Assembly (NCBI RefSeq): GCF_023634025.1
Contig: NZ_JALJCW010000002.1
Coordinates: 1-64,000, forward strand
DNA length: 64,000 nucleotides
Source: Hanstruepera flava
GTDB taxonomy: Bacteria > Bacteroidota > Bacteroidia > Flavobacteriales > Flavobacteriaceae
Direction: 5' to 3'
Shown here: piece after piece, positions 1-8,088 of the stretch
Layout of the letters: every line of letters begins with the position of its first letter
Position numbering within the stretch: the stretch's first letter is position 1
Notes under the pieces: model-generated
Told to the model about the DNA's origin: nothing
Databases searched by the model: none
What the model saw: only the letters and a program-made list of their open reading frames with translations
Translations under genes and position numbers: made by a program

Positions 1-78
1 CGCTTTTTCTGGTTTAGTTTTCTCTTTACAAGAAACCAAAATCCCAAATATTAATGCTATGTAGATTGCTTTTTTCAA
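1..78 (-). CDS. Lipoprotein N-terminus (partial, runs off the left edge)
   Basis: Reading leftward from a TTG codon at 78-76, 26 codons stay open to the window edge and spell a bacterial lipoprotein signal peptide: Lys-Lys after the start, a hydrophobic run (AIYIALIFGIL), then the lipobox Val-Ser-Cys and a charged stretch KEKTKPEKA. No ATG is available, so TTG is the likely start. It begins only a few bases after the end of the attC-like repeat at 81-217, as expected for a gene in a cassette array. Function is unknown because the mature protein lies outside the window. Confidence 0.55.
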   Translation of the reverse strand, partial: MKKAIYIALIFGILVSCKEKTKPEKA

Positions 79-80
79 AT

Positions 81-217
81 GGTGTACAACGGTCTCGGCT
101 ATGAGTAGTTGCGTGGTTTAGCACTTAACTTTGCAAGTACACACCAACCTGAAAATCCGCGAGGATTTTCAGAAGTAGGCGAGAACAAGCAATTACTTAT
201 AGCCATTGTTGTAATGC
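81..217 (-). repeat. attC-like cassette recombination site
   Basis: The outer arms are an imperfect inverted repeat: CAACGGTCTCGGCTATGAG on the left and TTATAGCCATTGTTG on the right. A perfect inner hairpin, GAAAATCC-GCGA-GGATTTTC, lies at 151-170. The same arms recur at 28908-29033 with a different inner hairpin. On the minus strand the site follows the Mrr gene directly, and the next gene starts right after it. The outer base block GTTGTAATGC (208-217, plus) is repeated in inverted form as GCATTACAAC at 1173-1182, on the other side of the Mrr gene. This is the relation integron biology predicts between a cassette's first bases and its own attC. The attC identity is inference; no integrase gene is in the window. 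Confidence 0.6.
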
Positions 218-225
218 GTTTTTTA

Positions 226-1155
226 TTATTCATCATCTTTCATTGAATCCCAAAAATCGGCATCCAATTTTTTAATTTCTATTGTTTGCTCAACTTGCAT
301 TCCAAGTCCATAGTCGTAGATATATTCCGCAAGTTGTTTTCCGTCTATCAGTACCAAAGTTGTCGAGCCATTTAAATTGTTCGCATATTCAATTGCTCCT
401 TTTGAATAATATGAAGTTGTAATAAACACTCCTTTATTTGATTGAGCAACTGCTAAAGCTCCAACAAATTTTTGTATTTCCTCACGTCCGATTGAACTGT
501 CTATTTTATACCGTTTAGCTTGAATATGAATTCGTCCAAGTCCAAGTACGTCCTCTTTAATTATTCCATCAATTCCGCCATCATTCGAAACTTTTGTCAC
601 AAGTCCAGAATTTTCAATTTCTCCGCCATAACCCATTTTTTGAAGAAGTAAAACCACTAATTTCTCAAAAGCCGTTGGTGTTTTAGTCAAAATTGTATTA
701 AGAATTTCTGTATAAACAGATTTTCTTATGTTCGAAAATGAAGAGTATAATTTTTCTTGAGGCGTAAGTTCTGAAGAAGACTCATCAATTGTTAATTGTT
801 CTTCTGTTGTTTTTTTCTTTTGTCTTGTTGGCTCTCTTTTTTCAAGTTGTTCCTCAATGTATTTATCAACCTTTTCAGGTGTTTTTAATAATTGAATTCC
901 TGAATCATTGATTTTATACATTCCTCTCTTTGGCTTGTCCAGAAGTCCTGCCATATTCAAATAACTCAATGCCCAAGAAACTCGGTCATAAAAAATGTGT
1001 CCATTTCCAGAAGGATACATTTCGTTAACTTCCTCATCTGTCAGTCCGAAATGTTCAGATAAAGGTTCAATGAAATCTCGAAGTTTCATTGTTCCGTTTT
1101 TATTCAATAATTCCATTACTGGAACTCTTATTTTATCGTGTTTTGGTATTGCCAT
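226..1155 (-). CDS. Mrr-type restriction endonuclease
   Basis: 309 residues. Roughly residues 1-95 resemble the Mrr N-terminal winged-helix domain (AIPKHDKIRVPVMELL, then a winged-helix-like region ending YKINDSGIQLL). Residues about 155-275 are the Mrr catalytic domain, a PD-(D/E)XK nuclease fold: FEKLVVLLLQKMGYGG, then NDGGIDGII carrying the catalytic Asp, then HIQAKRYK carrying the Gln-x-Lys motif. A Lys/Glu-rich linker joins the domains. Family members cleave modified (often methylated) DNA and serve as defence enzymes in the cytoplasm. No methyltransferase is adjacent, which fits a type IV-like enzyme that needs none. The gene sits between two cassette-type boundaries (1173-1182 and 81-217), so it was probably acquired horizontally. 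No promoter of the host consensus was seen upstream. Confidence 0.88.
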   Translation of the reverse strand: MAIPKHDKIRVPVMELLNKNGTMKLRDFIEPLSEHFGLTDEEVNEMYPSGNGHIFYDRVSWALSYLNMAGLLDKPKRGMYKINDSGIQLLKTPEKVDKYIEEQLEKREPTRQKKKTTEEQLTIDESSSELTPQEKLYSSFSNIRKSVYTEILNTILTKTPTAFEKLVVLLLQKMGYGGEIENSGLVTKVSNDGGIDGIIKEDVLGLGRIHIQAKRYKIDSSIGREEIQKFVGALAVAQSNKGVFITTSYYSKGAIEYANNLNGSTTLVLIDGKQLAEYIYDYGLGMQVEQTIEIKKLDADFWDSMKDDE

Positions 1156-1172
1156 TTAGTTTGGTCTTAAAT

Positions 1173-1182
1173 GCATTACAAC
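1173..1182 (-). other. Putative 5' boundary of the Mrr cassette
   Basis: On the minus strand this reads GTTGTAATGC, 18 bases before the Mrr start codon. The reverse complement GCATTACAAC appears again just after the Mrr stop codon, at the beginning of the attC-like site. In integrons the bases following the recombination point GTT at a cassette's 5' end pair with the outermost block of that same cassette's attC. The ten-base agreement fits that rule. The identification is inference. Confidence 0.45.
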
Positions 1183-1189
1183 GTATGGA

Positions 1190-1209
1190 TAAACACACTG
1201 GTGTGTTTA
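1190..1209. other. Perfect hairpin between the Mrr cassette and the SprT gene
   Basis: TAAACACAC-TG-GTGTGTTTA is a nine-base-pair inverted repeat followed on the plus strand by a T/A-rich run. A second short palindrome, CACCC-AATAT-GGGTG, lies at 1245-1259. Either may be a terminator for a gene that once lay to the left or a remnant of a neighbouring cassette. No gene in view needs it. Confidence 0.35.
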
Positions 1210-1354
1210 TTTTTATTATATATATACTTAAAGGTAAGCTTTTGCACCCAATATGGGTGTATAACATTACCTTTAGGGTTGGTTAACTACCCAAAACTAA
1301 CCATTTCTTAACAAATACCCTATACGTACTTGTACGTAGTTTTGCTAATAGCTC

Positions 1355-1588
1355 CTTAAGGTACGCGTCAGGTCCTATTAAGGTCTCCTTAAGGTTTCCT
1401 TCAGGTCAACCCGTTAAAATTCCTACAAACACCTCCTTAAGTAGGGCTTCACTATAGCTTAAGTATGGCTTAAGTATGGATAGTGTATGCAAAGAGCATA
1501 TCAACCCAAACATACTATTCCGGTAAATACGCTTAAAAACAGTAAAAAATGGTAAAAATGGCAGAAATGGCAGAACCAAATACTTAAG
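1355..1588. repeat. Cluster of CTTAAG motifs in a 500-base gene-free stretch
   Basis: The interval 1156-1658 has no convincing gene. Within it the hexamer CTTAAG occurs six times (1355, 1388, 1436, 1458, 1469, 1583), several times extended to CCTTAAGGT or CTTAAGTATGG, with related forms such as CCTTCAGGT between them. One expects far less than one occurrence by chance. The spacing is irregular, so it is not a simple tandem array. Purpose unknown; it could be a decayed minisatellite or a binding-site cluster upstream of the SprT-like gene. Confidence 0.5.
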
Positions 1589-1658
1589 GCTTATAAAGCC
1601 TCTTGGCCAAAGCCTTAAATGCATGTAAAAAATCTCTAAAAAACACTATGTTTGTGTT

Positions 1659-2255
1659 ATGTATAAAACCCTCCAAAACTACATACCAATACAAGCGGTT
1701 CATCAGGTTATAGACTTGCTAAACCACGATAACCTTACCGTAAAGATTAAAAGCGAACGTAAAACACGCCATGGCGATTATAAGCGTTTGCCTAATGGCA
1801 AGCACCAAATAACCGTAAACAGCAACCTAAACAACTACAGGTTTTTAATAACCCTTATTCACGAAATAGCCCATTTTGAAGCTTATAAAACCTACGGTAA
1901 AAACATAAAGCCACATGGTAGGGAATGGAAGCATACCTTTCAGCACCTCATGCTGCCCTTTTTAAATCCAGAAGTGTTCCCCATACAGCTGTTGCCTTTA
2001 TTGGCAAAACATTTTAAAAACCCCAAGGCCAGTAGCGATACCGATACACAATTGGCTCTTGCTTTAAAGCAATTTGACGAACCTAACGATAAAACCTTTA
2101 TTTTTGAATTACCATTAGGTAGTACCTTTAAATTGTACAATGGTCGTGTGTTTAAAAAAGTGGGCAAACGCACAAAACGTTTTGAATGTATAGAACTTTC
2201 ATCAGGAAAATTGTATTTGTTTAACCCTAATGCCGAAGTAGAATTAGTAAATTAA
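1659..2255 (+). CDS. SprT-like zinc metalloprotease domain protein
   Basis: 198 residues. The zinc-binding motif HEIAHF (HExxH) lies near residue 68 within FLITLIHEIAHFEAYKTYGK, followed by HGREWKHTFQHLMLPFL, the usual downstream part of the SprT/Spartan-like fold. Residues about 110-198 form an extension ending in a small beta-rich region. The eukaryotic relative Spartan cleaves DNA-protein crosslinks; the bacterial role is not established. A TATGTTTG sequence at 1647-1654 resembles the -7 promoter element but lies only five bases before the ATG, so a leaderless mRNA is possible. The gene ends four bases before the guanylyltransferase gene and is probably co-transcribed with it. Confidence 0.82.
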   Translation: MYKTLQNYIPIQAVHQVIDLLNHDNLTVKIKSERKTRHGDYKRLPNGKHQITVNSNLNNYRFLITLIHEIAHFEAYKTYGKNIKPHGREWKHTFQHLMLPFLNPEVFPIQLLPLLAKHFKNPKASSDTDTQLALALKQFDEPNDKTFIFELPLGSTFKLYNGRVFKKVGKRTKRFECIELSSGKLYLFNPNAEVELVN

Positions 2256-2258
2256 ATT

Positions 2259-3338
2259 ATGAATAAGAATTATTATGCCATTTTAATGGCTGGAGGTGTG
2301 GGCTCCCGATTTTGGCCCGTAAGTACACAGGATTTTCCCAAGCAGTTTCACGATATGTTAGGAACAGGCGAAACCCTTATCCAGAAAACCTTCCAGCGTT
2401 TAAGTAAGCTTATTCCAAAAGAAAACATATTTATTTTAACCAACGCGCGTTACAACAATTTGGTATTCGAGCAATTACCAGAAGTAACCAGTAGGCAAGT
2501 GGTGTTAGAACCAGCCATGCGTAACACCGCACCCTGTATATTATATGCGTCACTAAAAATACAAAAGGAAAACCCAGATGCAGTTATGATTGTGGCACCT
2601 AGCGACCATTGGATAGAAGACGAGCAGGCTTTTACCCAAAACGTACAACAAGCCTTTGAATTTTGTACACAAAACAACGCGCTAATGACCTTGGGTATTA
2701 CGCCTACCTTTCCTAATACAGGCTATGGCTATATTGAATACAATAAGGCAGCTACCAATACCATAAAAAAGGTTAATCAGTTTAGGGAAAAACCCGATTA
2801 CGAAACAGCCAAACAGTTTATAGCTCAAGGTAATTTTTTATGGAATGCCGGCATTTTTATGTGGAGCGTTAAAAGCGTAATCGAAGCTTTTAAAACCAAT
2901 CAACCCAATTTGTATGCGCTGTTTGAAAAGGGCATGGAAGCTTATAATACCAATGCCGAAACGGCTTTTATTGAGGCGCATTATGCCGAAGCAGAGAACA
3001 TTTCGGTAGATTATGCCATTATGGAAAGTTCGCAAAATGTATACGTAATTCCTGCAACTTTTGATTGGAACGATCTGGGCACTTGGGGCAGTTTATACGA
3101 TAAGTTGGATAAAGATGCCGCAAATAATGCCGTAGTAAATGCCAAAACCTTAACCGAAGGCGCCACGGGAAATATGATAAGGGCACCAAAAGGAAAGGTT
3201 GTGGTAGTAGACGGTATTAATGATTATATAATTGTTGATAAAGAGGAAGTTTTGCTTATCTTTCCTAAAGCTAAAGAGCAGGATATTAAAAAAGTGCTCC
3301 AAAGCGTAAAAGATAAGTTTGGTGATAATCTAGGATAG
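2259..3338 (+). CDS. manC: Mannose-1-phosphate guanylyltransferase
   Basis: 359 residues. It converts mannose 1-phosphate and GTP to GDP-mannose, the precursor of fucose and mannose units in surface glycans. The N-terminus YAILMAGGVGSRFWPVSTQ is the nucleotidyltransferase signature (GG-G-R-P), followed by FPKQF with the active-site Lys, then VLEPAMRNTAPC and VAPSDHWI. The C-terminal stretch FDWNDLGTWGSLYD is also typical. It lacks the phosphomannose isomerase domain found in bifunctional enzymes, matching the short type common in Bacteroidota. It follows the SprT-like gene by three bases and precedes the DUF389 gene by six. Confidence 0.93.
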   Translation: MNKNYYAILMAGGVGSRFWPVSTQDFPKQFHDMLGTGETLIQKTFQRLSKLIPKENIFILTNARYNNLVFEQLPEVTSRQVVLEPAMRNTAPCILYASLKIQKENPDAVMIVAPSDHWIEDEQAFTQNVQQAFEFCTQNNALMTLGITPTFPNTGYGYIEYNKAATNTIKKVNQFREKPDYETAKQFIAQGNFLWNAGIFMWSVKSVIEAFKTNQPNLYALFEKGMEAYNTNAETAFIEAHYAEAENISVDYAIMESSQNVYVIPATFDWNDLGTWGSLYDKLDKDAANNAVVNAKTLTEGATGNMIRAPKGKVVVVDGINDYIIVDKEEVLLIFPKAKEQDIKKVLQSVKDKFGDNLG

Positions 3339-3344
3339 TAGTAT

Positions 3345-4808
3345 ATGGAAGAACATAAATTCAATTTCTCCGAAGACGAAGAGAAAAAAAATGCTGCAGT
3401 AGAAGAATCTAAAAAAGCGGTTCAAAAAGACGCCAAGGGCTTGGTGCAAAACATCAGGAAGTTTTTAATAGAGCTTCTGGATTTTCGGGAAGATACCGAT
3501 CGCGATGAAACCATCGAGGCTATTAAAAAAGACATCTCATTTAAAGGTGCTACCGCATGGATTTTGGTCTGTTCTATTTTTGTGGCTTCCATTGGGTTAA
3601 ATGCCAATTCAACTGCTGTGGTTATCGGAGCCATGTTAATTTCACCCTTAATGGGCCCTATTTTAGGTATCGGCTTATCGGTAGCGGTCAATGATATTGA
3701 TACCATGAAAAAATCGCTAATAAATTTAGCCACTATGATTGTGCTGAGTTTATTAACGGCTTTTTTATTCTTTTGGCTGTTTCCATTAAGTGAAGAAACC
3801 TCTGAACTCTTTGCACGTACACGACCAGATATTCGCGATGTGCTTATAGCCTTTTTTGGTGGTTCGGCATTAATAATTGCAAAAACAAAAAAGGGAACCA
3901 TAGCCTCGGTAATCTTTGGTGTAGCTATCGCTACAGCCTTAATGCCACCGCTGTGTACGGCAGGATATGGTTTGGCTAAAGGAAATTGGCAGTTCTTTTT
4001 TGGTGCCATGTATTTGTTTACCATAAACACCATTTTTATTGCCCTGGCAACTTTTATTGTTATAAAAGCCCTGCGCTTTCCCATGCTTAAATACGCCAAC
4101 TCTAAAAAGCGTAAGCGTATTGCCAGAATAGCATCGGTTTTGGCCATAGTAGTTATGGTGCCTGCTATGTGGACTTTTTATAATGTGCTTCAAGAGAGTA
4201 GGTTTTATGTAGATGCAAGAAATTATGTGGATAATGAGTTTAGTTCTTTACCACAGTTCGAGTACATTAAAAAGAATATGAACTACGGTTATAACGATGG
4301 GGATTCCTTTATAGCTTTTAATACCTACGGTTTAGATGAAATTCCAGAGTCGACAATTGAGCTGTTAAAAAGTAAACGCAGTGCTTATCCTGCTCTAGTA
4401 AATACTCGTGTGGTTTTTAATCAAAATAGACCCGACGAAGAGTTTGATAATTTAAAGTATATGGAGCGTTTGCGCTATCGGGACTCTCTCGATTTGGTAA
4501 ACCAATCTGAAAAAATTGCCTATTTGGAAAATCGGGTAAAAACCTTATCGGTTTTAGAAGAACAGGCCATACCATTCAATCAGGTAGCAAGTGAAGCCCA
4601 AATAAACTACGAAGCCTTAGAGCGTTTTGGGTATGCCAGTGAAATAGTATCTAATTTTAAAAAGACAGATACCTTACCTGTTTTTATTGTGAAATGGGAC
4701 AAGTCCAAAATTAAAAACCGTGATATCGCAAAAGAAGAAGACAAGTTAGGGCGCTGGCTTAAAACAAAATTACAATTAGATACTTTGGTGGTAAGGCGTG
4801 ATAATTAA
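3345..4808 (+). CDS. DUF389 family integral membrane protein
   Basis: 487 residues. An acidic/basic cytoplasmic N-terminus (to about residue 60) leads into a DUF389 core: GATAWILVCSIFVASIGLN, then NSTAVVIGAMLISPLMGPILGIG, then several further hydrophobic helices up to about residue 285 (the last near IARIASVLAIVVMVPAMWTF). The remaining 200 residues are hydrophilic and probably extracytoplasmic, which is an extended form of the family. Function is unknown. The start ATG at 3345 is six bases after manC, suggesting one transcript. Its 3' end abuts the convergent mlaF gene by four bases, leaving no room for a terminator. Confidence 0.85.
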   Translation: MEEHKFNFSEDEEKKNAAVEESKKAVQKDAKGLVQNIRKFLIELLDFREDTDRDETIEAIKKDISFKGATAWILVCSIFVASIGLNANSTAVVIGAMLISPLMGPILGIGLSVAVNDIDTMKKSLINLATMIVLSLLTAFLFFWLFPLSEETSELFARTRPDIRDVLIAFFGGSALIIAKTKKGTIASVIFGVAIATALMPPLCTAGYGLAKGNWQFFFGAMYLFTINTIFIALATFIVIKALRFPMLKYANSKKRKRIARIASVLAIVVMVPAMWTFYNVLQESRFYVDARNYVDNEFSSLPQFEYIKKNMNYGYNDGDSFIAFNTYGLDEIPESTIELLKSKRSAYPALVNTRVVFNQNRPDEEFDNLKYMERLRYRDSLDLVNQSEKIAYLENRVKTLSVLEEQAIPFNQVASEAQINYEALERFGYASEIVSNFKKTDTLPVFIVKWDKSKIKNRDIAKEEDKLGRWLKTKLQLDTLVVRRDN

Positions 4809-4812
4809 AGTT

Positions 4813-5580
4813 TTATTGGCGCTCCTCCAAATACATTTGACGTACTTTTTTAAACAACTCTGAAGAATATACAAAGCCTGTAACCGCTTCATTGTCGGTT
4901 TTAAAAATGGTTTTGTTAGAACCTTCCCAAGCTTTATGGCCATCTTTTAAAAACACAATTTTCTCACCAATCTCCATTACCGAATTCATATCATGCGAAT
5001 TAATAATGGTTGTTATATTGTATTCGTCCGTTATCTCTTGAATAAGGTTGTCTATTACTATAGCTGTTTTAGGATCTAAACCAGAGTTGGGCTCATCGCA
5101 AAATAAATATTTAGGATTGTTCACAATGGCTCTCGCAATTGCGACCCGTTTTTGCATACCACCAGATGCTTCACTAGGCATTTTATTGTGGGCGTCAGAA
5201 AGATTAACACGATTTAGAACAAAGTTCACACGGTCCTGCATTTCACTTTTACTTTGTTTAGTAAACATACGCAATGGAAACATCACGTTTTCGGCAATGG
5301 TCATAGAGTCAAATAAGGCACTACCTTGAAACACCATGCCCATTTCTGCACGCAGGTTACGCTTTTCATCATCACTAAAATTGGAATATATCTTTCCATC
5401 GTATGAAATAGTACCTTTTTCAGGATGAAAAAGACCTAGTAAACACTTTAGAAACACTGTTTTACCAGAGCCACTTTGCCCAATAACCAAACTGGTCTTG
5501 CCTTTTTCGAAAACAGTTGATATGCCTTTTAAAATATGGGCGTCACCAAAGGATTTATGTAAATCTTTAACTTCAATCAT
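4813..5580 (-). CDS. mlaF: Mla-type lipid transport ABC ATP-binding protein
   Basis: 255 residues from the ATG at 5580, giving MIEVKDLHKSFGDAHIL. An upstream in-frame ATG at 5640 would add 20 residues read from inside the permease gene and is rejected. Walker A is GQSGSGKT, the Q-loop region contains MVFQGSALFDSMT, the signature is ASGGMQKRVAIARAI, and Walker B is YLFCDEPNSGLD. The P-N-S-G-L-D variant and the phrase SALFDSMT are typical of the MlaF/Ttg2A group. It powers phospholipid movement between the two membranes with MlaE. Its start codon overlaps the mlaE stop codon (TAATG), so the two are translationally coupled. No mlaD-like substrate-binding gene follows. Confidence 0.92.
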   Translation of the reverse strand: MIEVKDLHKSFGDAHILKGISTVFEKGKTSLVIGQSGSGKTVFLKCLLGLFHPEKGTISYDGKIYSNFSDDEKRNLRAEMGMVFQGSALFDSMTIAENVMFPLRMFTKQSKSEMQDRVNFVLNRVNLSDAHNKMPSEASGGMQKRVAIARAIVNNPKYLFCDEPNSGLDPKTAIVIDNLIQEITDEYNITTIINSHDMNSVMEIGEKIVFLKDGHKAWEGSNKTIFKTDNEAVTGFVYSSELFKKVRQMYLEERQ

Positions 5581-6317
5581 TAGCTCAACATCAATTGGGT
5601 TAGTAAATAATTTAAAAGAATAATCATAACACTGGTCCAAACAAACGATGTTGTACTGGCTTTACCAACTTCTAGAGCGCCACCTTTCATAAAGTAACCA
5701 TAATACGATGGTATGGTAGCCAGTAAAAAGGCAAAAACAAAAGTTTTAACAAAAGCGTATGTAATATGAAAGGTGTTAAAATCCAATTGAACACCAGTAA
5801 TAAAATCTTCTAAAGTGCTAAAGCCACCATAAATACAGGCAGCCATTCCTCCTAAAATACCCAAAAACATCGCAATAGATATAACAAAAGGGTAGAGCAT
5901 CATGGCAACAAATTTGGGGAATACTAAATAATTAATGGCATTAATTCCCATAACTTCAAGAGCATCAATTTGCTCGGTCACGCGCATGGTTCCTATACTA
6001 GAGGTAATAAACGAACCTACTTTACCAGCCATTATTATGGAAATAAATGTAGGAGCAAACTCTAATATAACAGACTGTCTTGTGGCAAAGCCTACCAGAT
6101 ATTTTGGTATTAAAGGGTTGTCAATATTTAATGCTGTTTGAATGGTAACAACACCACCAACAAAAAAGGAAATAAAGGCTACAATACCAAGAGACCCAAA
6201 AATTAAATCGTCTATATCTTTAAAGATTAATGTTTTCATTACCGACCACTTGGTTGGTTTACGAAACATTTCTTTAATCATTAAAAAATATGTACCAATA
6301 TTATGGAGGTAAGTCAT
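5580..6317 (-). CDS. mlaE: Mla-type ABC transporter permease
   Basis: 245 residues with five to six membrane helices. The family core is visible: GVVTIQTALN, then LVGFATRQSVILEFAPTFISIIMAGKVGSFITSSIGTMRVTEQIDALEVMGI, which contains the conserved E-P/APTF, AG-VG and E-I-AL-VMGI motifs, and later IYGGFS and YYGYFMKGGALEVGKAST. It forms the inner-membrane part of a phospholipid transporter that maintains outer-membrane asymmetry. The order permease then ATPase with a one-base overlap is standard for this system. Confidence 0.93.
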   Translation of the reverse strand: MTYLHNIGTYFLMIKEMFRKPTKWSVMKTLIFKDIDDLIFGSLGIVAFISFFVGGVVTIQTALNIDNPLIPKYLVGFATRQSVILEFAPTFISIIMAGKVGSFITSSIGTMRVTEQIDALEVMGINAINYLVFPKFVAMMLYPFVISIAMFLGILGGMAACIYGGFSTLEDFITGVQLDFNTFHITYAFVKTFVFAFLLATIPSYYGYFMKGGALEVGKASTTSFVWTSVMIILLNYLLTQLMLS

Positions 6318-6394
6318 AGAAAAATTTATTAGTGCTAAAATAAAAAACTAAAATGTATTAACCGTAATTTTAAATAGGGATGTCTAAAAATCAG

Positions 6395-6402
6395 TATTTT
6401 TG
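6395..6402 (+). promoter_or_regulatory. Promoter -7 element (TATTTTTG) of pafA
   Basis: TATTTTTG matches the Bacteroidota TAnnTTTG element. In several genes of this window the G of this element lies 19-23 bases before the start codon; here that distance points to the ATG at 6422, not 6413. No clear -33 TTG was seen. Confidence 0.55.
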
Positions 6403-6421
6403 AATCCTAATTATGAAATAC

Positions 6422-8086
6422 ATGAAAAACCCAATCTTATTTTTACTCTGCTTATGTAGTTTTTTATCTATACAGGCACAAAATAACAACCATAATAACA
6501 GGCCGAAATTGGTAGTTGGTATAGTGATAGACCAAATGCGCTATGATTATCTAACACGGTTTACAGAAAGATATGGAGAAGGTGGTTTTAAACGCATGAT
6601 GCGTGAAGGCTTTAACTGCCAAAACAATCATTTTAATTACATACCTACCAAAACAGGTCCCGGTCATGCCTCAATTTTTACGGGTACAACCCCAAAATAT
6701 CATGGAATAATTGGGAATGATTGGTTTGACAAAAAAAGGGGTAAAAATGTAAACTGTGTTCAAGATGATACTGTAACACCCATTGGTACAGACAGCAAGG
6801 ATGGTAAAAAGTCTCCCATAAGGATGTTAAACACAACTTTTGCTGATGAAAATAGGTTGTTTACCCAAATGAAAGGAAAAACAATAGGGATATCATTAAA
6901 ACACAGAGGTGCTATCCTGCCTGCAGGGCATACAGCTAATGCTGCCTATTGGTTTGATTATGATCATGACGGTACAGGTAATTGGATTACTAGTTCATTC
7001 TATATGGATGGTTTACCACAATGGGTTAAGGATTTTAATGAATCGGGTGTTGCTGAATCTTATTTTAAGACCTGGAACACCTTATATGATATTCAAACTT
7101 ATGTTGAAAGTGGCCCCGATTTAAACACCTTCGAACGAATTTTTAAAGGTAAGGAAACAGCAACTTTTCCTTATGATTTGAAGGCTTTAAAAGAAGATAA
7201 TGGAGGCTTTAAAATTATTGCCGAGTCACCGTTTGGAAACAGTTTAACAACAGACTTTGCCATTAAAGCTATTGATACTGAAGCATTAGGAGCTGATTTT
7301 GTTACAGATGTGCTTACCATAAGTTATTCTAGTACTGACAAGGTAGGACATGACTTTGGCCCCAATTCGGTTGAGGTTGAAGATACTTATTTGCGTTTGG
7401 ATTTAGAATTGGAACGCTTGTTTACTGCCTTGGATGAAAAGGTCGGTAAAGGGGAATATATGGTGTTTTTAACGTCAGACCATGCTGCTCCCAATGTGCC
7501 ATCATATCTAGCGTCTAAAAGAATTCCTGCTGGACTTTTTGATGAAAAGGCTATGCGTAAGGAGCTGAATGACTTTTTGTTGCAGAAGTATAATCAATCA
7601 AACTTGATTTTGAGTAGAGTTAACAATCAGTTGTTTTTAGACCATCAAAAAATTCAAGAATCGGGTTTAAATCTTGAAACCATTAAGAATGATGTTGCTA
7701 ATAAGCTGCTGACATATGAGTTGATAGATAAGGTTTTTGTAACCAGTGCAATTAATCATTTTGAAGGGCCGAATGGCTATTTGGAAACATTGTTACGAAA
7801 TGGGCACAACCAAAAACGTTCTGGAGATATATTATTTGTGTACGAACCAGCAGTTTTTAAAGATACACCTTGGAACCGAACAGGAACAGACCACCATTCG
7901 GGTTTAAATTATGACACCCATGTGCCGCTATTGTTTTTTGGTAAGGGAATAGCAAATGGGAGCACATTGCAACGTACCAATATTACAGATATAGCACCTA
8001 CTATTTCGGCATTGCTTAATATCAGCTTTCCTAATGGGGCAATAGGCAATCCACTTGAGTTTGTATTTGAAGTAACTCAAGATTAG
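6422..8086 (+). CDS. pafA: PafA-type alkaline phosphatase, secreted
   Basis: 554 residues from ATG 6422; an in-frame ATG at 6413 would add three residues, but the promoter spacing favours 6422. A signal peptide (MKNPILFLLCLCSFLSIQAQ) is followed by VGIVIDQMRYDYLTRF with a metal-binding Asp, then PTKTGPGHAS with the Thr nucleophile expected in PafA enzymes, SSTDKVGHDFGPNS, LTSDHAAPN and GTDHHSG with metal-binding Asp and His residues. The enzyme releases phosphate from many phosphomonoesters in the periplasm and, unlike PhoA, is known not to be strongly product-inhibited. The gene is divergent from mlaE and ends two bases before the convergent acyl-CoA-binding gene. Confidence 0.88.
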   Translation: MKNPILFLLCLCSFLSIQAQNNNHNNRPKLVVGIVIDQMRYDYLTRFTERYGEGGFKRMMREGFNCQNNHFNYIPTKTGPGHASIFTGTTPKYHGIIGNDWFDKKRGKNVNCVQDDTVTPIGTDSKDGKKSPIRMLNTTFADENRLFTQMKGKTIGISLKHRGAILPAGHTANAAYWFDYDHDGTGNWITSSFYMDGLPQWVKDFNESGVAESYFKTWNTLYDIQTYVESGPDLNTFERIFKGKETATFPYDLKALKEDNGGFKIIAESPFGNSLTTDFAIKAIDTEALGADFVTDVLTISYSSTDKVGHDFGPNSVEVEDTYLRLDLELERLFTALDEKVGKGEYMVFLTSDHAAPNVPSYLASKRIPAGLFDEKAMRKELNDFLLQKYNQSNLILSRVNNQLFLDHQKIQESGLNLETIKNDVANKLLTYELIDKVFVTSAINHFEGPNGYLETLLRNGHNQKRSGDILFVYEPAVFKDTPWNRTGTDHHSGLNYDTHVPLLFFGKGIANGSTLQRTNITDIAPTISALLNISFPNGAIGNPLEFVFEVTQD

Positions 8087-8088
8087 CG

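Noticed and set aside
1190-1259. Two hairpins as a terminator of a plus-strand gene
   Set aside because: No plus-strand gene ends before them; listed only as hairpins of unknown role.
3422-4147. A 241-codon open frame opposite the DUF389 gene
   Set aside because: The text is typical of an antisense shadow, and the plus-strand gene has clear membrane helices and family motifs.
5581-5640. Upstream in-frame extension of mlaF by 20 residues
   Set aside because: It would lie inside mlaE, while the TAATG junction gives the family-typical start MIEVKDL.
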